Assembly: GCA_033557685.1 (NCBI GenBank)
Contig: JAWQRN010000007.1
Span: 1 to 62,512 of the forward strand
DNA from: Sperchopsis tessellata
Taxonomy: Eukaryota > Arthropoda > Insecta > Coleoptera > Hydrophilidae
Reading direction: 5' to 3'
Length of the DNA stretch: 62,512 nucleotides
Every line of letters starts with the position of its first letter. The first letter of the stretch is position 1. Made by a program: the position numbers and the translations under genes. The notes under the pieces are model-generated. The model made no database searches and had not been told where the DNA came from. It saw nothing but the letters and a program-made list of their open reading frames with translations. Below, one piece after another: positions 54,985 through 62,512 of this stretch.

Positions 54985-55075
54985 TTTGAGAGCTACATGT
55001 CAGTGTATAGTTAGCACTTTTTAGAGTTACATGGCAATCTACACCTAGCAATTTGAAGAACTATATGTCTTGATA
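54985..55075. repeat. Half-copy of the 34-bp-unit foldback
   Basis: Contains GAGCTACATGTCAGTGTATA, then TTAGCACTTTTTAGAGTTAC and ATGGCAATCTACACCTAGCA. It is the right arm (reverse orientation) of the element at 19661-19880. It ends in ACTATATGTCTTG, which mirrors the CAAGACATATAG just before the left arm of the first copy and so helps define the outer boundary. Confidence 0.75.
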
Positions 55076-55165
55076 ATGCCCCTGAATATACCTAATCTGT
55101 GCTCTGAAGTGTTTTGATAAACTAGTGTATCAGTAATATTTCGTAGAAACCTTATGTGTTTAGAT

Positions 55166-55463
55166 GTTTTGTTTGTTTATTTACCGTCGGTCTAATTCCG
55201 CTGCTATGGCCAATCACCGACGCCAGGTATTAGTTTCCTACACCTGGAAATTTTGTCGCATCCAGTCGTCCACCTGGAATTCTACGGGCACGTGGTCTTC
55301 ATTTACCTATAATACACGGGACCCACAGTTTTACGTCCCTCCCGGAAGACGAGTACTACAAAGCCTTTTCCCTAATAACAAAAAGCCGACCGCCTCTGAG
55401 TCTTGAATCCCGAGACCCCACGCCTAGTAGCCTGATACTTAGCTACTGAGCTAACGAGGCGGC
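55166..55463 (-). mobile_element. tRNA-derived SINE
   Basis: The minus strand begins GCCGCCTCGTTAGCTCAGTA. It has a box A-like TAGCTCAGTAGC (55454-55443) and a box B-like GGGATTCAAGACTC (55411-55398), 43 nt apart, which is the RNA polymerase III promoter layout of tRNA-derived SINEs. The body is GC-rich compared with its surroundings. It ends in an A-rich TAAATAAACAAACAAAA tail (55182-55166). About 300 bp in all. The head does not fold into a full tRNA. Confidence 0.65.
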
Positions 55464-58400
55464 TGTGTTTTTAGATGTAGATGTGTGTATGGCATACACA
55501 TACTATATGTTCTATGATTATATATTAAATTAAATAACATACAAAAATTCAACTTAAAATATGTCGTAATAATATTGTAAATCGAATCACGGTTCATTTA
55601 AATTGTAACTACATACCTTTATATTCATAGAATAAAAATTTTAAGGTTGTTTGTATATAAAAGAATATGCGGTCTATAGGACCCCTTGCACTCCTTGTTG
55701 CTACCAGGCTAGTCTGCTGGGTTTATTTATCTTTCCTTTGGTTTCGGGCCGATTTTTTCTACATACTGAATTGTCTACATCACATGATGTGCATATGTCG
55801 GCAACGGACATAAAGCATAATCAGGCCCGCTGTTTCCTAAACTGATACCGATTTCATTTTAGCAGGCTTCTAGTTCTTACTTGGGATGGTTATTTGACCA
55901 AAAACTTTGTCTATCCCATAGCCAACGATGATACCTAGTACGAGGAATGCTCTAACAGTAACCACTTACTGTTAAAATCACGCAGACACTGCACTTTGTG
56001 GAATAACAATAGCAGGTTCCGGCTCAATGTAGTTCTAAGCCGAACCACATGTAACGAATCCATCCGCAGCTTCGTAACCCAGAATGAGAACTACTTAATA
56101 AAATTAAACCAACCTAGGGATACTAAAGTAGTTCTACATTCTAGAACAAACCTTGAGGTTATTATCACACCATACAACAATGTTTGTGCAGCTGCAGTTC
56201 GTTTTTAAAATAATGGATTTTTAATTAAGTGTTGTAAATCTGTCAAACTTATATATTTTTTTTAATTTTTATTATTTTAGATTTAGTAACGTAGTTCAAA
56301 CAGTTTCAAACTGTAACGCTCCGTTACAACCTTAAGGGGTAAAGGAAGGGCACACTGGAGATATGTAAAAATATTGTAGGGACGCTAAACTTGATACCGC
56401 ATGTCTACACAAAAGGGTTTGTTTGCTTGCACCCAGAAAGGTATTCACGGCAGTTCATGAAAGACTATAGCGATGATACAAAAAACTATGTAATTTACTT
56501 GGATTTGATTTTTTTAACGGTACGATACGATACAATACAATCTTTTGAAATCTAGGTGGTAGTAAATTGCGATGAGTTATGCGTGAATTTTTACAATCTT
56601 ACTAAACAGTGAAAGAATTATTTTGAAATTTGTCTTCCCCTTCACGTATTATATATTACACATAATCATTTTATCAAAGATTCACGAGGCCTTGCAAATT
56701 TCATCGCTCAACAATATATACCTGATAATCATACTCTAATTCCCTTGTACATGTCTTTTTTTGTACATGCGTACCACTTAACGTTATTCACAAAAACAAA
56801 GAAATAAAAAACAAATTGTCTTAATCTTTGAACACACCAACATACCTTAAACCCATTTCAAAACAGTAATAGACTCAATTAACAATCATACTTACTATTC
56901 TTATAAAGATAAATACTTCTTATAACACAATGATCAATTGTCTGCTAGTTTGACCAAATTGATATTGGAATAACTAGAAACACAAACAGTTCAAAAATTA
57001 AACTTACATTTATATGTAGGTATATAGATGAATGCATCACTATAATACTAAATATAGCACACACTACAGATATTATAAGTGTTGATCCCTTAATAGAATT
57101 TACAACATAAGCCAATAATATCAATTTTCTAGACATCACACTCTCTTAGAAAAATAACAAAATACAAATTGAATGGTTCATTAAACCAATATAGTCAGGT
57201 CGTTACCTCAATTATAATTCCACCCAACCAATCACAAGCAAAACTAATGTATTCAGAAGATTTACATACCTTACAACTTGAACTAACAGACCCAAAATTT
57301 TGATATAAAGCCCTAAAAATCCGTCTTGTTAACTAGCAACTACCCCTCAAAGCTGATCAATTAAAAATCCAAATTAATAATTCACAAACACTATAACAAG
57401 AAGCGTTTCAACAATTAACAGTAATGATAATATACCAATAAAATATCTACCACTTTCCTACGTAAAAAAACTTATATGAATTACTTTAAAAAATTTAAAA
57501 CCTTTCCAATATTAAATTTGCACACCAAAACAAAAACAGTTTAAATATTGAAGTTATACCTAAATAATAGATTAAAATCACATCACAATAGTATCCTAGG
57601 CAAAAAACGTAAAAGTATCAGCATTGAAAAAGTACCACATTGAAACATCACTTCAATTTGACTTCTGCAATACTAAAATTTTACAACAGAACATAAAGTA
57701 AAATAAAGAAATTCAATTTAATTAATCTTGTGCTTCAGTGTTGATAGAAAGGTGCTTTATCATAAACATATACATACATACGGTAGAACTGATAGACACA
57801 GTTACGCATTTTTTTTTAATAGAGGCTTCATATTTATTTTTTACATACAACTCCAAAATAATGTGTGTTAAGTAAAATTAAAATTCTTCGCAAATTTGTG
57901 TTTGGCACATTATATGTTCATATTAAATTTTTAATAATTTCGATTAATTATTAATTCATGTGGATGATATTTCGAATTGGCGATACATTAGTATGAAATT
58001 TCTATATATCAAGTTTCATGAGAACAGTAGTCTCGTTCTTAAGTTATTTCTTGCGTACGGACACACAAGCAAACCTTGCTTTTTGTATTTTACAAACCCG
58101 TGTATAATGTATTAACGTATCAATTTTAAATCTACCGTAAGAAAACACAAAACATGCTAAAATGATTAATTAAAATAATTCTTAAAAAGAACAATTTAAA
58201 TTCAAGTGATGGGATTTAGACCATGCAACACGGAGTGACTGCAACCCCGTTATGTAAGTATAAGCGTACCTTTAGATAAATTTAACGTTCTGTGACATTT
58301 GAACATATGTTTATAACCTCAAAAATGATAGTGAAACGCATAATGTTCTGTTTCTTTATTTATAGTTTTTACAGTGAACCGTTTTGAAATACAAGTCACG

Positions 58401-58488
58401 CTATAAAGGAATATGGCAAGACTGTGTTAACGAAAATTATTACAACTGTACATTTTCTATATTTATGTTGTTAAAAGTCTGATCTGGT
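55464..58488. other. Intergenic, nothing firmly recognised
   Basis: About 3 kb. A GC-richer stretch at 55660-56215 looks like an old insertion of unknown type. A small hydrophobic minus-strand ORF (57136 to about 56945, beginning MSRKLILLAYVVNSIKG) contains a GTAAGT donor near 57007 and could be a first exon. I found no partner exon, so it is not called. Confidence 0.4.
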
Positions 58489-61131
58489 ATGGTGAAACAG
58501 TGCCCTGAATGCCTGAAAGAAGGAAGATGGTTCAATTTAAAATTACACCAAATTAATATGAAAGAAGCAGCTTATCTCTGTGAGTATGAAGACTGTACTT
58601 ATCCGGAAGGCTACAGCTGGTTAATTGTCAATCGTTCATTAGATGAACTAATGAAAGAGAAAAAAGGCATCAAATCGGTAGAACCTGCAGTTGCAGTTAG
58701 TATGGATTTGGACAGTTGGCTACAAAATGTGTATGATAATATAGCACCTATGGAATCAACATCAACTAGAAACGAATTTTTAAATGGAACTCCAGAATTT
58801 GATGGTAATGATGAGTTAGACTCAATTTTAAAAGAGATCACAACATCCCAGATAGGTAAGTGTTATAAAAAGATATTTAATTAATTTTATTTTTATGATA
58901 GCAGACTGTTTCATTTTTATTTTGATGTAAATAGGGTAAATGCTCGTAAAGTTCATCATCTCCTGTAGTTTATTTTCAAAAATGTTGAATTACTAAGCAC
59001 TTGAATGTAATTATTACAATGCAATATTTACCATATTGAAATTTATTATATTAAGCAATAATACTGTTAGTATACGTATATTGTAATTATAGATCAAAAT
59101 TGTACTGAATGTGAGTTCACTAATAGTAGGTCGGTAGACTTTTTGTTATGTATTATTTTAACAACTCGACATTTTATAAAAATGGAGTATTACTGGAGGC
59201 GTCTGACTTCGACTTATTTACTCTATTCTGTTAATAATACCTTGAGAACTATTTACAATAAAAAGATAGGTAAATAAAAATAACCCAATGCCACGGTTGT
59301 TTTGTGTTTATGTATAATTAAAAACTGAAATAAACATTTGTGTATGTGCTAAACGAAAAATATGTTTCCTATATACGTATATACGTCTAGTTCAACTTTC
59401 AACTAATTTATTACATTTGCATTAGATTCTAGAGCAGACATATGCCAATAGTCCATTATGCTGTGTTTAACAAAAATAATATGAGTTCACTCTTTAAACG
59501 ATATTTATCTGTTACATATTTTTTTTCTCTCAATTCATTACTTACCTTTTCCACGTATTCTTCCTTTACTTGCTCAACTTGTAATTTTTTTATATTAATT
59601 CTTGTTAACTTGATTTTTACTGCATTTGCTCTCAATTTTTTTCATAACTAAGTGCAACGATGGATACAACCAAAACGTGATCTGTGCCTTTGTGTACTCT
59701 AGTGTCTTTAACAGTATCTCTTATTCTTTCATCGTAAATAAAACTGACAATTATGGTTGTACTTTTACCTCTTGTCCAAGTTTATTTGTGCACTTTCTTA
59801 TGTATACACCATGTATTCGAAACAAACAAGCTTCCCTCTGAACAGATTTCAATCAAACAGTTTCTGACCATTTTCGTTCTCAATTGAATCCCCATAACGG
59901 CCAACTACTTTTGTTTCATCGCTGTTCACACCTACCCGACCATTTAAATCGTCCAACAGGATGACTCTTTCAAATATGTCTGTGTCCATTAATAGCTGCC
60001 TCCACTCTTAAACCACCATCAAGTGGTCCATATCCTATTAATTTTAAGAACTAATCACGGCAGACAATCAAACGAAACCAGATCAATGTAGCGAAGATAC
60101 ATTCATGTTGCTTTAAATACTTTTTCACTCTATTACTTACAATTATTGCAACTTCTTTTGACATTCCCATTTACACCTGACCAGATTACTGTTTCTGTTT
60201 TTTTTTTTACGCATCGTTTCTCAAACACACATATCATCTATTCTACATAAATCCATCTAAGTATTAAATCCTTTTCTTTACCTCGTATACATCTTAAATT
60301 CCATACACCAAATTTTTAAGCCGTCACTGGTTTGTGTTCAAGTGGTGAACCTATCTTATTGATCTGTAATTACCTACCATAACACTGGATAGTTCGAGAC
60401 TTATAGTCACAATTTGTTGTAGTATTGAAAAAGTTACAGTAGGCCTGGGACACTAACCTACCAGTTTGTTTGATTGATTGATGTTTATAATTGTTTAAAT
60501 ACTTTCTACTTTTTTATATTTTGCATTCATTTCAGATACAACTTGTAATAATATACAAGTTAATAGTCCATCTTCACAGACTACAGCTTGTAATGTGGAT
60601 CTACAAAATAAAATAATTGAAGATATAATATTTGGACAAGTAGGTGTATCACTGGAAAAAGAAAACTTTGATAATAATTTTTCAAAAGGCAATAGAACAG
60701 AAGATAAATTAGCTTGTACAAAATGTGCAAGTGAAACAAATACAAAATTTGTTTTGAAAACATATAGCAATAAGAATAAAAGAAAAAGAAATAATACAAC
60801 AGATTTTAGTTGTTTAACTACCAAAGATTTATTTGTAGATATGTTAACAGGAAATTCAATTGATTATAAAGAAGGGGAGATCAATGAAACATTGATAAGT
60901 GAGAATGAACAACATATAAATTCAGATTTAGAGGTTGAAGGAATCAAACTGAAAATATATAATTCAATCTATGATTTGCCTAGTGAATATCAGACCAGAA
61001 TTTTGAACAGCAAACATGAAAAAAAGAACGGTTTTAGTTTCAATATTATATCTCCTAATGAACTTCAAGAAACACTTGAGAGTTCAATTTTAAAACATGT
61101 TCCTCCAAAGGCAAATAACAAATGTGAATAG
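58489..61131 (+). CDS. USPL1 N-terminal-like cysteine-motif protein, two exons
   Basis: Exons 58489-58855 (donor GTAAGT) and 60536-61131 (acceptor TTTCAG) join in frame to give 320 aa. Residues 5-36 carry C-X2-C-X22-C-X4-C (CPEC, LCEYEDC) followed by YPEG. As I recall human USPL1 (SUMO isopeptidase, Cajal-body protein), the same spacing occurs near its N-terminus, with EDLQCIYPLG after the third Cys. The rest is acidic and Asn/Ser-rich, with a second CTKC pair in exon 2 and a basic NKNKRKRNN patch that could be a nuclear signal. No USPL1-type cysteine peptidase domain is visible. An AATAAA at 61145-61150 closes the gene. Likely a nuclear protein that binds zinc; function is inferred only from the motif. 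Confidence 0.72.
59346..59525. repeat. Partial copy of the pogo-type element
   Basis: Shares GCATATGCCAA-like, GTCCATTATGCTGTGTTTAA and ATATTTATCTGTTACATAT blocks in order with 24160-24300, inside the 912-bp element. The end repeats are absent, so this is a fragment in the intron of the USPL1-like gene. Confidence 0.7.
59640..60060 (-). pseudogene. Non-LTR retrotransposon endonuclease remnant
   Basis: Minus-strand frames read ILLDDLNGRVGVNSDETKVV with GRYGDSIENENGQKLFD (family GDFNARIG...GRYGE..N.NG..L..F). They continue with KVHKYTWTRGKSTTIIDFIY and DTVKDTRVHKGTDHVLVVSI (family DVRV.RG...SDH.LVV). These are the AP-endonuclease motifs of non-LTR elements. The Asp and Asn of GDFN survive as DDLN. 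Frames are broken, and no reverse transcriptase follows. Confidence 0.65.
60071..60535. other. Rest of the USPL1-like intron
   Basis: AT-rich sequence up to the TTTCAG acceptor. It may contain further degraded upstream sequence of the endonuclease remnant, but nothing is clear. Confidence 0.35.
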
Positions 61132-61144
61132 CTCTGTCCAAAGA

Positions 61145-61150
61145 AATAAA
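61145..61150 (+). terminator. Poly(A) signal of the USPL1-like gene
   Basis: AATAAA 14 nt after the stop codon, supporting the end of the gene here. Confidence 0.45.
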
Positions 61151-61544
61151 TTCCTGATACATTTTCATTTAAAAAACTTAATTTCAAAATTAGCCACTAA
61201 GAATAACTCTGGATCTGAAGTGGACACAACTTTAAGGAACAACGTCAATTTAGATTTTGAGTTCAAAATCAAATCAAAAAATTATTTTGTTCAACTCCTT
61301 TACCCCCAGCCAAACCAACATTGAAATCTCAAATGGCACTCCCTTTCTGGTGATCCATTATAAAGGGCATAAAAGAATCTTATTTTTCTGAGCCAAAAAA
61401 ACTGAAATTGGTTTAGCGTAATACTTTTACCGAAAATTATTTCATAATTTTTCAAAATGTGTTTTTTTTTTAGATATGACATGTACACGATTTTGTGCTA
61501 ACACACATTAATTCAGATGTAATAGACTTCTATAGTTCCTATAT

Positions 61545-61704
61545 ATAGGAAAGGTGTTTCTGGATGGAAACCATGTATAGGCTTTGAAAAGTTCCGCCAT
61601 TTCGTACATTGTTCCAAAGGTTCAAGGCGAGTGATGGTAAATCAATCGATGAACTTTAAATTCAGAGTCTATACACGGTTTCTACCCAGAAACACCTATA
61701 CTAT
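61545..61704. mobile_element. Small MITE-like hairpin
   Basis: GGTGTTTCTGGATGGAAACC (61553 on) is mirrored by a right arm ending GAAACACC at 61696. The match extends over about 30 bp with a few changes (GGTGTTTCTGGGTAGAAACC when reversed). The loop is about 85 bp and has no coding content. The superfamily is unknown. Confidence 0.65.
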
Positions 61705-61876
61705 ATGTCAATTTAGATTTCGAGGGGAAAGTTCAAAACTACTATCGAATAATTGTTTTGTTCAACCCCTTATATATTACATTGTAAAATTCAATAGAAT
61801 TTCTTTAATTGTTCTTGTAAACAGTTGTATTGGCATTCCTCTTACTCTCTTTGAAAAGTGATTGTAGAATATATTG

Positions 61877-62417
61877 CTATCTAATTGTTATATCCTGCTG
61901 TGTGGTGGTAAATATATGAAATGGAATCTGCAGATGCTCTCTATACCATGTGCTGTTATAGTGACTCGCACAATTCCTTATGAAATCATTGCTCTGTGAG
62001 TGAATAAGAAGCACATATGTAAGTATATAGACAGCTGGTGTAGTAAGTATCCGCTTGTCTTTGAATACCTCTCTAATACTATGCTGGGTACTAAGGCCAG
62101 AAAAAGCTCTAATTGCTTGTTTTTGCAACACTATCTGTATCGATGAAGTTCCCCAAAGCAGGATTCCATATGTAGCCACAGAGTGGTCATTGATATGATA
62201 CCCAAGGCATTCTGCAGGTCAATGGCAAATCTCACGAGAGCCGACCATTCCAATGTACCATCTGAATTCGGTACCGCAGGTATGTCTCCATAAGTTGATT
62301 AGTTGTTCTTCTCACTTTGTAATGTTCCAGTGCACAAAGTAGATCATTACTCATGTCATATGCAACTACTTCCACAGAATCCTTGTTTTCGAAGATATTT
62401 AAAATGCAATCTAACAT
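61877..62417 (-). pseudogene. Decayed non-LTR retrotransposon reverse transcriptase
   Basis: From the right, 62417-62232 reads VEVVAYDMSNDLLCALEHYK and RRTTNQLMETYLRYRIQMV (family YDLSKAFDCVSH..L..KL..YGIRG.A..W..SYL..R.Q.V). Then 62179-61877 reads MATYGILLWGTSSIQIVLQK, QAIRAFSGLS and FKDKRILTTPAVYILTYVLL (C-terminal domain). The YADD region between them is missing, so an internal deletion has joined the two parts. Confidence 0.7.
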
Positions 62418-62465
62418 CTATAATAACTCCTTGGGAAAGTATTCCTTGATAAAAGTGGTGAAACC

Positions 62466-62512
<47 letters not shown>
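62466..62512. repeat. AT microsatellite at the window end
   Basis: A run of TA dinucleotides closing the window, similar to the one at the start. Confidence 0.9.

Noticed and set aside
55164..55406. Plus-strand ORF of 80 codons as a protein
   Set aside because: It runs through the SINE on the other strand and is explained by its GC-rich body.
56945..57136. Small hydrophobic minus-strand ORF starting MSRKLILLAYVVNSIKG as a gene
   Set aside because: It has a possible GTAAGT donor, but I found no following exon and no family match. Short hydrophobic ORFs arise easily in AT-rich DNA.
1..62512. A novel multi-gene defence or biosynthetic system
   Set aside because: Host genes are unrelated, separately spliced and separated by mobile-element remnants. 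No clustering of related functions is visible.

Overview
This is a eukaryotic nuclear window, about 70% A+T, almost certainly from an insect. Four things point there: spliced genes with very short introns, intron-rich housekeeping genes, mariner, Tc1, piggyBac and pogo transposons, and insect-style non-LTR reverse transcriptases. I cannot name the order. There is no sign of bacterial organisation: no operons, Shine-Dalgarno sites or CRISPR array.

Five host genes can be supported. (1) A GH99 endo-alpha-1,2-mannosidase-like type II membrane protein (+, 849-2195) has an uninterrupted CDS, and both expected catalytic glutamates are replaced. (2) Exportin-4 (-, 36503 to 4396) can be rebuilt as eight coding exons giving 1129 aa, with every splice phase consistent; it takes up more than half of the window. 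(3) Cu/Zn superoxide dismutase SOD1 (+, 38186-38698) has two exons, 151 aa and all metal ligands. It is head-to-head with XPO4, with 1.7 kb between the start codons. (4) A two-exon, 327-aa protein of unknown function with two membrane segments lies at 54565 to 52221 (-). (5) A two-exon, 320-aa protein (+, 58489-61131) has the N-terminal four-cysteine motif of USPL1 but no visible peptidase domain.

Nearly everything else is decayed mobile DNA. XPO4 introns 2, 3, 5 and 6 hold most of it. Intron 6 has a non-LTR remnant, a 1150-bp mariner with both ends, a Tc1/mariner-like remnant and a second non-LTR element. Intron 5 has a Penelope-like fragment, a long foldback, a full-length but broken piggyBac and a foldback built from 34-bp units. 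Intron 3 has a non-LTR remnant and a 912-bp pogo-type non-autonomous element. Intron 2 has a non-LTR element and a Tc1-like element apparently split by later insertions (a gag zinc knuckle, a Tigger-type remnant and another reverse transcriptase). Downstream of SOD1 are a DUF4817-type transposase remnant and two more non-LTR elements. The intron of the membrane-protein gene holds a mariner with an internal deletion, and a tRNA-derived SINE lies just beyond it. The intron of the USPL1-like gene holds a pogo-family piece and a non-LTR endonuclease remnant.

The host genes are unrelated in function (glycan trimming, nuclear export, oxidative defence, two unknowns) and show no common pathway. I did not find a convincing new multi-gene system. 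The best leads are the active-site-altered GH99 protein, the in-frame 54-nt first intron of XPO4, the dispersed foldback family and the two uncharacterised host proteins.
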